A stretch of DNA of 64,000 nucleotides, from assembly GCA_905221605.1 (NCBI GenBank), contig CAJNDS010002401.1:488542-552541 (forward strand), written 5' to 3'. Made by a program: the position numbers and the translations under genes. Source of the DNA: Symbiodinium natans (taxonomy: Eukaryota > Sar > Dinophyceae > Suessiales > Symbiodiniaceae). Below, piece after piece: positions 1 through 11,170 of the stretch. Every line of letters begins with the position of its first letter. The stretch's first letter is position 1. Under the pieces are notes generated by a model. It searched no databases and was not told where the DNA came from. It was given only the letters and a program-made list of their open reading frames with translations.

Positions 1-3000
1 GTTTAGGGCTTAAGGGGGCTGATGTATGTGTTGCGTGGGTGGCGGACGAAGGGGGCCATGAGCCTGCAAGGGCCCCTAAACCCTAAACCCTAAACCCTAA
101 ACCCTAAACCCTAAACCCTAAACCCTAAACCCTAAACCCTAAACCCTAAACCCTAAACCCTAAACCCTAAACCCTAAACCCTAAACCCTAAACCCTAAAC
201 CCTAAACCCTACCCTAAGCCCGAAACCCTGACTCCCTGAAATAGATCCAACCTCCCGGGCTCCCTGGCGTTTGGGGCTTCAGGGGGGGCGTACATGGGGG
301 GCGTAAATGGGGGCTTGCAGGGCATCTTCGGAGTAGGGTTTAGGGTTTGGGGTTTAGGGGTTTAGGGGTTGAGGGGTTTAGGGGTTTAGGGGTTTAGGGG
401 TTTAGGGGTTGAGGGGTTTAGGGGTTTAGGGTTTAGGGGTTTAGGGTTTAGGGTTTAGGGTTTAGGGTTTAGGGTTTAGGGTTTAGGATTAAGAAGCTTT
501 TGAGGCTTGAGTGACCGTTGGTGGTGACTGGCAAGGGCGCCTGCACTTGGCCTGGGTTTGGCGCAGGTTTGGAGGCTTGAAAGGGTTTAGCCCTCCGCGC
601 CCACAAACCCTAAACCCTAAATCCTAAATCCTAAACCCTAAACCCTAAACCCTAACTAAACCCTAAACCCTAACTAAACCCTAAACCCTAAACCCTAAAC
701 CCACAACCGGTTGGTTTGGGGGTTGGGGTTGACGTTTGGCTGGTGGTCTGTGAGTCGGCCTATAAACTGGCGAATGCAGCCGCAGCAAAAAAGAGTACAG
801 CTCAGCAAAGTAGGGGAGTGACTGGTAAGAGCAGCAACCGTAGTTGCGGTGATTCCCACAATAGCACGTAACATCAACAACCCTAGACTCAACCAAAAAT
901 TGGCTGGAGCCTCTTAAACCCTCTGAAAAGAGTCCCAGTATAAACTCTCTTAACCCAACCAAGGGAACATGTAAAAGTACTCCTAAGCCCCTAAACCCCT
1001 AAAACCCTAAACCCCTAAACCGCTAAACCCCTAAACCCCTAAACCCCTAAACCCTTAAACCCTGAACCCCTAAACCCCTAAACCCCTAAACCCCTAAACC
1101 CCTAAACCCCTAAACCCGCAAACCCTTGTTAGAAACATATTCCTGCAGTCCGACCCCCAAGCACAACTCGCCTCAACCTCTAAACTCTAAAGAGCCGGAA
1201 TCGGGCTGGCATTCATGGCCTCGCCGGTGGGACTCGACGGCGCGGACTCGTGCAACTGAACCTGAGCTTGTAGGGTTCAGGGTTTAAGGGTTTAGGGGTT
1301 GAGGTTTAGGGTTTAGGGTTAGGGTTTAGGGTTTGGGGTTTAGGGGTTTAGGGGTTTTGGGGGTTTAGGGGTTTAGGGGTTTAGGGGTTTAGGGGTTTAG
1401 GGGTTCAGGGTTTAAGGGTTTAGGGGTTTAGGGGTTTAGGGGTTTTGGGGGCTTAGGGGTTTAGGGGTTTAGGGGTTTAGGGGTTTAGGGGTTTAGGGGT
1501 TTAGGGGTTAGTGGGTTTCTCGCTGCGAAGGCGCTTCGGCCCCATGAAGTGCCTGGGGGTCGGCGCATCATGGGTTTAGGGTTTCTAGCTCCTGCCCCCC
1601 CGAAGCAAAGCGGGATAATAGGGTTTGGTGAAGCAGGAGCTGACATCGATTGACCTTTGATAAATTTGAGGGAAGGTTCAACCCTTTGCTTCCTTACCAG
1701 CCCTTTCAGGGTTGGCATCGACACAATTTTAAGTCCCCAACACTTCTCCAGGCAGCCTCTGGGCCATTTTAGGCACCACCCTTCATTTAGGCCTTACTTT
1801 TCTTCAGTTTAGGGTTTGGGGCCTTCCCTGCCACCCCCTAAGCTGGCCGTAAACCCTCAACTCTGAGCCCCAAACCCTAAACCCTAAACCCTAAACCCTA
1901 AACCCTAAACCCTACACCCTAAACCCTAAACCCTAAACCCTAAACCCCAAACCATGCCAGGGAACGTATTGTCCAGCGGCCACGGCGCTGACGGGCCAGA
2001 TGGTGCCCTGGTGCGCGCCACGCTGGAGGGGTCCAAAACCCCCGAAGGCTCAAGAGCGTACGATTTGCGGCTTAGGTTTTAGGGTTTAGGGTTTCGGGTT
2101 TAGGCGGTTTGGGATTTGGGGTTTAGGGTTTAGGGTGTAGGGATTGGGGCTTAAGGCTGAGGATCCTCTATAAAAGAGCCTTAGACCTAACGCCATAAAC
2201 GAAGAATGCAAACACTAAGCCTTCAACCTTCAACATGCTCAGGATACAGGGGCTCAGCGGAGCTTCCGGCAACTTGGTGGGTTTGGGTTGCAGGGTTTAG
2301 GGGTGCACTGTAAGGGGCTGGAGTGGTGGCCGAAGAATGATGGACATGAGCAACACCCGCTGGTGGGTTGGATTGGGTACCCTAAACCCTAAACCCTAAA
2401 CCCTAAACCCTAAACCCTAAACCCTAAACCCTAAACCCTAAACCCTAACCCTGAACCGGTCCACTCTCAACTCTGCGCAGTCAGTATATGCTGATAAGAA
2501 GACCCTTTAAGCGCCCGTCCACCCCCCCGATTCCACAAAGGCATCAACTCTTCAGTTCAGCTCAGTAAACCCTCAAATCGCTTCAAGAGCTACGATTTAG
2601 GGTTTAGGGTTTAGGGTTTAGGGTTTAGGGTTTAGGGTTTAGGGTTTAGGGTTTAGGGTTTAGGGTTTAGGACGATTCGACGCAATGTCTGTGACAATTC
2701 GATCATTGCTAACACGGAAGCCCGAACCCTGAAGACACAGACAACAATACCGGACCAGCACCAAGTATCAAGCTGTACCATGAACCCTAAGCCCTAGCCC
2801 CTAACGACTGGAAACCTACGCAACCGCCCAAACCGCTCAGTGCATGTAAGTCTTGCACCCTCTAGAAACCCGAAAAAACAATTTTAATATTTATAGACCA
2901 TTTGATTACCCGGAAAGTTTAGGGTTTAGGGTTTAGGGTTTAGGGTTTAGGGTTTAGGGTTTAGGGTTTAGGGTTTAGGGTTTAGGGTTTAGGGTTTAGC

Positions 3001-3440
3001 GAGAGCACAAACACTGAACCCAACAAGTCTTGGGGTCCTTGGAAGTGCCGACGACCTCAGCTCCCAAGCACCAGGAGAAGGGGGGGGACTTAGGGTTGAG
3101 GCTTGAGGGTTTCGGGTTTCGGGTTTAGGGGTTAGGGTTTAAAGGGAGAGGTGGAGCCTGGTGTTGAGGACGTCGGGTTTCAGAATCCCAGGTCCGTGCC
3201 CCCCTTGTGAAAAAAGGGAAACGAGGGTGTCACTGGAAGTCCTAAACTCTCAGCCATACCCACTCTAAAGTCTAAACCCTAAACCCTAAACCCTGAACCC
3301 TGAACCCTAAACCCCCACAAGCCCGAGATCCCTAGAAACGGCCTTGAAGCCCTCCACCCTACAGGCCTTCAAGCCCTAAACCCTAGACAAAAAGCGCTAA
3401 ACCCCGAACCCTGACCCTAAAGCCTTAAACTCTGTAGGGT
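1..3440. repeat. Interstitial telomere-like repeat field, section 1
   Basis: Arrays of the 7-mer CCCTAAA lie at about 73-210, 608-701, 1870-1955 and 2378-2455. Arrays of the opposite strand form TTTAGGG lie at about 445-487, 2594-2670 and 2918-2999. The 8-mer form with one extra G (TTTAGGGG or CCCCTAAA) makes its own arrays at about 350-440, 984-1120 and 1270-1508. Between arrays are 100-400 bp of unique DNA with no convincing reading frame. The repeat is the plant/dinoflagellate telomere unit. Frequent orientation changes and intervening unique DNA show this is not a chromosome end itself. Confidence 0.9.
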
Positions 3441-3647
3441 TCAGGGTTTGAGGGTTTGAGGCTTCAGATTTTAAGGGCATGCCGAGGGTTTTGGATCTGT
3501 CCAGGGTAAGCCGTACGCGTCCGTACTTACAACAGAAGCTGTTTTAAGCCCACAAAGCATTCTTGGTTTCTCAGCAATGTAGGGTTCAGAAGGGTGCACG
3601 TTTTCGCACATGGCATCATGCTTGTTGCTTGCTGTTTGTTGCGTTGG
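3441..3647. other. Unique spacer without recognisable gene
   Basis: I see no gene here. The stretch joins the first telomere-repeat field to the TCC microsatellite. Confidence 0.5.
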
Positions 3648-3823
3648 CTCCTCCTCCTCCTCCTCCTCCTCCTCCTCCTCCTCCTCCTCCTCCTCCTCCT
3701 CCTCCTCCTCCTCCTCCGCCTCCTCCTCCTCCTCGTCGTCGTCGTCCTCCTCCTCATCCTCCTCCTCCTCCTCCTCCTCCGCCTCCTCCTCCTCCTCCTC
3801 CTCCTCCGCCCCCCCCCCCCCCC
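3648..3823 (+). repeat. (TCC)n microsatellite ending in a poly-C run
   Basis: About 160 bp of TCC trinucleotides with a few interruptions (GCC, TCG, TCA), followed by an uninterrupted run of about 15 C at 3809-3823. The unit is three bases long, so every frame stays open and predicts homopolymers of Ser, Leu, Pro, Glu, Arg or Gly. These should not be taken as proteins. Confidence 0.95.
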
Positions 3824-4304
3824 TTCCCTCCTCTGAGTTGCTGCTGCTTTGTGCTGCTGCTGTGGTGCTCAACCAAGCCAGCAACGGCTTCTGATCCCAC
3901 ACAACATAGGGGGTCTTAACAATTAGAATAGGGTTTGGTGGGTATTGTAGTGTAACTATAAACGGACCAGAAGGGAATACTATGCGTGATTCTTCCGGCC
4001 CCTATAGTACACCCCAATGCCTGTCCGAGGCAGGCACAATATGCTGAAGGGTTGGGACAAAGCATGCCGCCTGCCGAAGCGGAACATGTTTGGGTCGCTG
4101 GAGGCATACTCGGAGCTTAGAGTTCCTTTTTCAGGGTCTGTCCGGCTGTATATTTGGTATTTTGGTTGCTGGTAGCCTTAACCTCAGCCTCCTTAACTGC
4201 CTCATGTACCTTCTAGCTGCCCTTGGCGAACAAAGGCTTCTACGGCTTTGCGGGTCGTGCTGCAAACGCGGCTCTAGGCTGTTAAATTCAAAGCGTGCCG
4301 AGGA
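3824..4304. other. Unique sequence without recognisable gene
   Basis: Non-repetitive stretch. Reading frames of 60-110 residues occur on both strands but none shows a recognisable domain. The plus-strand frame from 4090 runs into the following minisatellite. Confidence 0.4.
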
Positions 4305-4790
4305 ATTGGCCCAGGTGATGCTCATGATGGCCGCCAGCGGCGGCTCCGCAAGCACCCAGCTGATGCTCGTGATGCACGCTGTGGCTGGCCCAGCCCTCGA
4401 GGATACGCCCAGGTGATGCTCATGATGCGCGCCAGCGGCGGCTCCGCAAGCACCCAGCTGATGCTCGTGATGCGCGCTGTGGCCGGCCCAGCCCTCGAGG
4501 ATACGCCCAGGTGATGCTCATGATGCGCGCCAGCGGCGGCTCCGCAAGCACCCAGCTGATGCTCGTGATGCGCGCTGTGGCTTGCCCAGCCCTCGAGGAT
4601 ACGCCCAGGTGATGCTCATGATGCGCGCCAGCGGCGGCTCCGCAAGCACCCAGCTGATGCTCGTGATGCGCGCTGTGGCTGGCCCAGCCCTCGAGGATAC
4701 GCCCAGGTGATGCTCATGATGCGCGCCAGCGGCGGCTGCGCAAGCACACAGCTGCGCCCAGCTGATGCTCATGATGCGCTCCAGTCCTGG
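4305..4790 (+). repeat. 98-bp tandem minisatellite made of two half-units
   Basis: The landmark CCTCGAGGATACGCC recurs with a fixed 98-bp spacing (its CCTCGAGG ends at about 4402, 4500, 4598 and 4696). Each unit has two related halves. One begins CAGGTGATGCTCATGATG and the other CAGCTGATGCTCGTGATG, so the 98-mer is a fused pair of diverged repeats of about 45 and 53 bp. The array decays after 4740 into isolated half-units that can be followed to about 4825. The period is not a multiple of three, so open frames across it are incidental. Confidence 0.93.
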
Positions 4791-5161
4791 TTTCTGACAA
4801 AGATCCGCCAGGTGATGCCCACAATTCTCGCCAGTTGGCCACTGCAATGAGACCAGGCAATCGACTGTTCTCTTCGGCTACGAGTCTCTATACATTTGCG
4901 AGGGCGAAAGAAGCTGCCTTGGTTTGGGCAACTGGGCATTTATGGATGAAGCCCACAAACCCTCCCTCAACCCTAAACCCTAAACCCTAAACCCTAAACC
5001 CTAAACCCTAAACCCTAAACCCTAAACCCTGGATGCCGCTCTCCTGGTGATACCTGAGGCTGTCGGGACTCGCAGCCTCAGAGTGCAGGAAGGACTTCGG
5101 GCCAGGCTTGTGACATTGGGGGGACCGGGTTCTAGTGTTCTAGGGTTCCGGCTTACGGTTC

Positions 5162-5163
<2 letters not shown>
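4791..5163. other. Unique spacer with one CCCTAAA array
   Basis: Holds a CCCTAAA array of about 9 copies at about 4968-5030, flanked by unique DNA without a recognisable gene. Confidence 0.7.
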
Positions 5164-5204
<41 letters not shown>

Positions 5205-5282
5205 TATGTATATGTATTTATGTATGTATGTATATATATATATATATATATATTTATTTATTTATTTATTTATATATATCCA
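5164..5282. repeat. AT microsatellite (TA)n, (TATG)n, (TTTA)n
   Basis: About 120 bp of almost pure A/T, alternating TA with short TATG and TTTA tracts. It stands out in an otherwise G/C-rich window. Predicted Tyr/Ile-rich peptides over it are artefacts. Confidence 0.95.
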
Positions 5283-6460
5283 ACTGTATTTTAATGTATA
5301 ATCAAACTTTATATTATATTACAATCTTGTTCAAGGGTGTTGTTGTGGGATACAGGTTGAAACCGTATGGTTGCAAGTTTTCGGAGCTAGGGATTTGGGA
5401 TTGGTTTTTGTTGGGTCAACCATTGGTAGTCCTACTTCGCAGTGGCATCTCTCTTGATGAGTTAACCCCACCACAGCCCCAAAAAGCCCGAAAACAAAAC
5501 CGTAAAAACCTCAAACCGGAAACCCCGAAGCACTTACATTACCCCGAAAAGCCGAAACTCTTCAACTCCCTAGAAGCGTTGCAAACCCACCAAAGATCTT
5601 AACGCAAAACACGATGGGCGTGAAACGGGATTGTTTAGGGTTTAGGGTGTCTGGGGACTTGGGAACGTTTTCCCCATTTGTAGCAGAAAAAAAAGGAAAC
5701 ATATACTTTTTGGGTAAAGTAGCTATATTAGGAACCCAGAACCAAAACAAGGGTTAAAGCATAGTACTCCAAAACCCAGTTTGGCCGCCCCGCGTCTGTG
5801 ACAGGCAGGTAGAAAATGAGGGCTGTTGCGTCCTGGTGCTCTTGTTGTGGGGGTAGGGAGGGAAGGGGGAAGGTTGATGCGTATGGGTGTATGGGGTTCA
5901 GGAGTCGTCAAGGTTCTACTTGGATCCCCCGAAACCCCAAACCCTCAACCCCTCAATGTCGGCTCCCTTGAACCCCTAAATGCTGGCGACCATACACTGA
6001 TGTGGAGGTGAATCGAAAATATGGCCCCTTTTGATTGTGGGTGTCTTGGTAACAACCTCTTTCTTCAAGGTTTGGGTACGGAGAAAGGGCTCGTAGTTGA
6101 GCTCAAACCCCGCCATGTTGCAGTTGAGGGTTTCGCTCCCGTTAAAAAAACAACACTCAGACAAAAAGAGCACCCATTTGATAATATTTGATAATGGTTC
6201 TAAGGGGTTTCTTCGGGAAGCATCCCACTGGCCTCAGCATAGATCTGCGTGCCGTTGGTTGAGGTCACCTCACAAGTCGCAGCAGCCACGTGGCAAGGGC
6301 TTGGGGATCCGCTCGGCAGAGTGCTGAACCGTGGAGGCTTCGGGAGAGCGGGGTAGCCTGCCTCTGACCCCCCGAAGCCCTCGAGGCCGGTAAGTTGCAC
6401 ACCCCCCTAAAACTAAACCCAACTCCGCGCCCAGGCGTGCAGGGTTTGGCCGTGAGGATG
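5283..6460. other. Mostly unique DNA, no clear gene
   Basis: Only isolated telomere-like units occur (about 5634-5650 and 5930-5990). Short frames exist on both strands but none has family-like features. Poly-A runs of 8 at 5687 and 7 at 6145 are the only simple tracts seen. Confidence 0.5.
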
Positions 6461-6811
6461 TCAGGTTTTAATATGGGGCTTCAGGACGCAAGGTTTTGGC
6501 GGCCCATACATCATGTGTGGATGAACCATGGGAATCTGGTTGGCGTTTCGAACAACCCCATCTAACAAAACTTGCACTCCATGCAACTCTGCCATCAGTC
6601 TATCCCGTCGCTCAAACTCGGGTACCCAGTTCTTAAAAATCGCCGACGCACACAAATTGGTAGCCCTATCCGTCAATGTGATCCTCAAGGAATCTACCAT
6701 GAGCGCGTTAACCATCTCCTGTGCAGGGAAGTATTGGGCCCTCCCCCGATTCACTTCCTCCGTGTACATGTTCGGGTGATAATCCGCATCTGCCATATCC
6801 CCTTGCACCAT
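6461..6811 (-). CDS. Hypothetical protein fragment
   Basis: A 116-codon open frame with a mixed, non-repetitive amino-acid composition, unlike nearly every other small frame in the first 45 kb. It has an acidic start (near DADYHPNMYTEEV) and a central stretch that could be helical (about residues 30-85, with FKNWVPEFERRDRLM and LHGVQVLLDGVV). The C-terminus runs into a GPPKPCVLKP stretch that may be beyond the true coding end. I recognise no family. It could be one exon of a gene, a decayed retroelement piece or chance. The start at 6811 is simply the first ATG; the frame is open a little further upstream. Confidence 0.35.
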   Translation of the reverse strand: MVQGDMADADYHPNMYTEEVNRGRAQYFPAQEMVNALMVDSLRITLTDRATNLCASAIFKNWVPEFERRDRLMAELHGVQVLLDGVVRNANQIPMVHPHMMYGPPKPCVLKPHIKT

Positions 6812-9420
6812 TGCCTTGACCGCTGCCCCCGGCGTGTATCACTAGAGTTTACATATGGTTTGGGGTCTACGGGATTTGATCATACTGTATGGCTCTTGAC
6901 GGTTGAAAAACCGACCGTTTTGGGGGCCTGCGGTGTGAATTCGAGATTTGCGTGTGGGCGGGGGGGGGGGGGGGGGGAAACCATGAGCTGTTCCAGGCGA
7001 GCCGCGACGAGCACCGGCCCGTCCATCGTCTCCAAGAAGCGAATGGAGGTTGCCTGGTGGGGGGGCCCCAGCCTTTGGATGCCCCAAAGGGCTTAGGGCT
7101 TGGGGTGCAGAATCTAAGTCCCAAAAGGCCCAAAAACCCGAAAACCTTAAACCATATGGGGTTTCCGAGAATTAGTAGGTGCCTTCTTGTATTGGGGCCC
7201 TTATTGCAAGGGGATCTTACTTTTTGGCCCCTAGATTTGTGTGAGCCCCCATATCTATGAAACCCCTATAACCCTCAAATCGGTCCAGGTCTTCACAGCA
7301 AAGCAACTCTAGGGCTTCACCCTTATACTAGCAGCTCCTTGATAGGGATTAGAATAGGGGGCCGGGGGGGACGTTCATCCCGACTAAGGACTGTTAGTGT
7401 AAGGGGTTAACATCCCAGCCGGCAGCTCGTATCAAGATGCAGAAGTCTTGCTGCTGGATTTGTTGGGGAGGGGGATGCTTGTTCAACAAAGATGATTACG
7501 GCTTAGAAGATACAGTAAGGGTCATCCCAAAGCCCTTACGCCTCCTGTCGAGTTATGCAGCTCCCAGATGACCTACTGTAATTTCGACTGCGTATATTTC
7601 CAAGATGCTTGCTTTGGTTTTGGGGGCCTGGCGTTTGAAGCTAAGGGCGTCGAGGAGATCCCACACACCAAGCAGCAACTTAAGTTGAATGCGGGCAGCT
7701 TGACCGTCCGGCTGCTCAGGGTTTGAGCGCCTAGGGACTGCAACCCTAAACCAAAGACCACGCAGGTCGACAGGAGGTTCAGGGCACGGTCGTTCTGAGA
7801 GGTCCTTCTGAAAGAGGTGGGAGTGGCCCAACGAAAAACCATCATCCTAACTACACCAGAGCCGGCGTATTCCTACAGAGCGGCTGGCCTGGGTCACCTC
7901 AGGACCGTCCTGCTTTCATGCTTGGGAAGGGGGGGGGGGGGGGGGGGGGGGGGGAGGGGGAAGGGAGGCGGGTTTTGGTTGGGGGTTTGGGTTCGAAGGG
8001 CTTTCGGATTTTCGGATCTAGGGTTTAGGGGTTTAGGTGAAGGGCTTAGGGGTTTGGGGGGGGGGGGGGGGGTTTGGGCTAAAGGCTTCAAAGGGTCTGG
8101 GAAAAAGGCCCTACAATCCCTGGGAAGCCCTGAACTCTACAAACATTTTAACCCTGCCATTTTTGAAGGAGGAGACGCCTGGCCTGCCCTACACCCCTGG
8201 CAGCTTCTCTCTCAACCCTCGGTCCTTACTTTGGCCCGATGCGAGGGCATGGAACAGCAGCTTGCCGTGGCCTCCCGTCGGTGCAATGCATTGGGCTTGC
8301 AAGGTTTTTGGGGTTTGGGGTTTGGCGTTTGGGGCTTAGGGTTTGGGGTTTGGGGTTTGTAGGGATGTTTGGGGCTCTGTGGGGCTTACCGGGCTTTGAG
8401 AGGTTGTGAGATTTGTTGCTTAGTTCTTGTTGCTTTGGGGCATTTAGGGTTCCAGGGGCCTTCACCACGCTAAGGGCGGCTTTGAAGGGTTGGGATTGTT
8501 CTCTAACTCCGAAGCCTGCAGTGCTTCAGCCTAAATCCTCCAAACCCTGAACTCCAAACTTTAGGGTCTAGGGTAAACGGGCTTATGGCTTAGTATTCAG
8601 GGTTGTTTGAGGGTTTTGGGGTGTTCACCCCTCATCCCCAAACCGTGAAGAAAGCAGACCTTTCAAACTCGACTGAGGGCTTCGGAAGACAGGACACCGA
8701 TTCAACCCGCAAGCCTGTGGGGCTGATCCGGACTGCAAAGGCCCCAAAGCTCGAAGGCATGTAACTCATAGCAGTCCTCCTCCGATCCTAAGTATATAAA
8801 CGACTCGAATATTGTCCCCCTCTAAGGCAAAAGCCCACATATCCCTGAACTCCAAGCAGCCTGCATTCAGCGAGTTGTGGATGGCAACGACCCACCTGGT
8901 GCATTGGGATGTTTTGGGTTGTCAAGCTCCCGGGAAGATACTTTAATTCACAACTCGGACCCATACTGCGTAGTAGAAGGTCTACTCACCTCAATCAGGG
9001 GGTCTTAGGCTACCTGGGTAGGCTACCTGGGTTTCAGAATAGGATTCACAATACAGGGGTTTGGGGCTTGCGGCTTCAAGGGCTCAGGGCCTTAGCTTGG
9101 GAACTCCCAACCAGCCAACATTCCTTCCAAAACAAGGGAGAACATCCGAAGCATGCCAAAGCCAGTATTTTTTGAAAGCTCTCCGGGCCACCCGTTGGAC
9201 GAGCTCGCCAGGTTGTTGTGCAAGAGTGAAGCTGCTGCCCTGCTGCTTCTGGAGCTTCGAGGGCTTCGGGCTTAGCGTACGCTTGGGGCGCTGCCTTGAG
9301 TACATGAGCTGCTTGGGGGCTCAATGCCGCTCATGGCTTGGCGTGTATCGCAGTTTTGGGGCTTACAACTTCGGGAGTGTGGCAAGCCTTTGAGGTTTGT
9401 TGAAGGTTTTGAAGGACTTG
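6812..9420. other. Low-gene region with long poly-G tracts
   Basis: Unique DNA with G homopolymers of about 18, 26 and 17 bases at 6960-6977, 7929-7954 and 8056-8072, and a TTTGGGG-rich patch at about 8300-8360. A short duplication (GGCTACCTGGGTA) sits at about 9008-9030. Small frames that cross the poly-G tracts read as Gly or Pro runs. No gene is supported. Confidence 0.55.
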
Positions 9421-10303
9421 ACAGGGATGGGGGTTTCCCTAACCCTAAACCCTAAATCCTTTAAACCCTAAAGTTTGCAGGGGCCGTTTCTGTTTCTGGG
9501 GACTTGGGTGGGAATCCTGTCATTTGAGTGCTTATCACTTGACCCTGCTTCGGATTACCCAAGAACCTCAAGCAAAGCCCCAGTTCCTAAATGCTTGAAA
9601 GCCCTCGTGAGCCCTAAACCCTGAAACTCGAGACTCCCTCAAACCCAAAAACCCTCAAACCCTAAGCCCCAAACCCCTAAACCCTAAACCCTAAACCCCC
9701 AGACCCAAAACCCTAAACCCCTAAACCTCTAAACCTTAAACCCTAAACCCGGGACCCCCGAATAAGCTCCCAGGCCCCTCGCGTCAGGTGCGACACGGCC
9801 GCCATGCCTGGGGGCTGGGTCGCCCCAGACACCTGGTGGGGGTTTGGGGTTTAGGGTTTAGGGTTTAGGGTTTAGGGTTTAGGCATTAGGGTTTCGGGTT
9901 GAGGGTTTCGGGTTTAGGGTTTAGGGGTTTAGGGGTTTAGGGTTTAGGGTTTAGGGCTTAGGGTTTAGGGTTCAGGGTGTAGGGTATTATAAGGGGATCC
10001 TTCTGTATGAAGGGGTCCCTTATTTTCGTAAACCCCCACCTCATCCAAGAAGAGTTTCGGGTTCAGGGTTCAGGGCTCAGGGTATAGGGCTTAGGGTCCA
10101 GGGTTTAGGGGCCTAGGGCTTAGGGGCTTAGGGCTCAGGGTATAGGGTTCAGGGTTCGTAGGGCTTAGTGTTCAGGGCCCAGGGTTCAAGGGTTCAAGGC
10201 TGAGGGTTTTAGGGTTTAGGGTCAGGGCTTTGGGTTTTGGGCCCAGGGTTCCGGGTTCAGGGTTCAGGGTTTAGGGTTTTGAAGGGTTTTGAAGGGTTTT
10301 GAA
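9421..10303. repeat. Degenerate telomere-like repeats
   Basis: CCCTAAA-type units lie at about 9437-9475 and 9610-9750. TTTAGGG-type units cover about 9845-10000, decaying into GGGTTCAGGG and GGGCTTAGGG variants up to 10275. A short GGGTTTTGAA array of four copies (about 10274-10312) leads into the next minisatellite. Confidence 0.85.
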
Positions 10304-11170
10304 GGGTTTTGTTGGGGCCTTTGGGGCCTTTGGGGCCTTTGGGGACTTTGGGGCCTTTGGGGCCTTTTGGGGCCTTTGGGGCCTTTGGCCTTTGGGCTTT
10401 TGGGGCCTTTGGGGCCTTTGGGGCCTTTGGGGCCTTTGGGGCCTTTGGGGCCTTTGGGGCCTTTGGTGCCTTTGGTGCCTTTGGGGCCTTTTGGGCCTTT
10501 GGGGCCTTTGGGGCTTTGGGGGCTTTGGGGGCTTTGGGGCCTTTGGGGCCTTTGGGGCCTTTGGGGCCTTTGGGGCCTTTGGGGCCTTTGGGGCCTTTGG
10601 GGCCTTTGGGGCCTTTGGGGCCTTTGGGGCCTTGGGGGCCTTGGGGGCTTGTGGGGCCTTTGGGGCCTTTGGGGCCTTTGGGGCCTTTGGGGCCTTTGGG
10701 GCCTTTGGGGGCCTTTGGGGCCTTTGGGGCCTTTGGGGCCTTTGGGGCCTTTGGGGCCTTTGGGGCCTTTGGGGCCTTTGGGGCCTTTGGGGCCTTTGGG
10801 GCCTTTGGGGCCTTTGCGGCCTTTGGGGCCTTTGGGGCCTTTGGGGCCTTTGCACCCTTTGGGGCCTTTGGGGCCTTTGGGGCCTTTGCACCCTTTGGGG
10901 CCTTTGGGGCCTTTGGGGCCTTTGGGGCCTTTGGGGCCTTTGGGGCCTTTGGGGCCTTTGGGGCCTTTGGGGCCTTTGGGGCCTTTGGGGCCTTTGGGGC
11001 CTTTGGGGCCTTTGGCGCCTGGGGGACCTTGGGGATCTCAGTGGATCGTATCACGGGCCTTTGGGGGCCTTTGGGGCCTTTGTTGGGGCCTTTGGGGCCT
11101 TTGTTGGGGCCTTTGTTTGGGCCTTTGTTGGTGCCTTTGGGGCCTTTGTTGGGGCCTTTGTTTGGGGGGG
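10304..11170 (+). repeat. TTTGGGGCC 9-bp minisatellite
   Basis: A near-perfect 9-mer array to about 11,015, followed by irregular 12- to 18-base variants (TTTGTTGGGGCC) to about 11,165. Substitutions such as TTTGGTGCC, TTTGCACCC and TTTGGGGGC mark sub-blocks, and the TTTGCACCC variant recurs at about 10,850 and 10,885. Nine is a multiple of three and the unit has no stop, so five frames stay open for 200-320 codons as Ala-Pro-Lys, Gly-Leu-Trp or Gly-Ala-Phe repeats. They are not credible proteins. Confidence 0.95.

Noticed and set aside
1-210. True chromosome end at the left edge of the window
   Set aside because: The array starts 70 bp in, is only about 140 bp long, and is followed by many arrays in the opposite orientation, so it looks interstitial.
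3471-3919. Poly-Glu, poly-Arg, poly-Ser, poly-Leu and poly-Pro proteins
   Set aside because: All are translations of the same (TCC)n tract in different frames.
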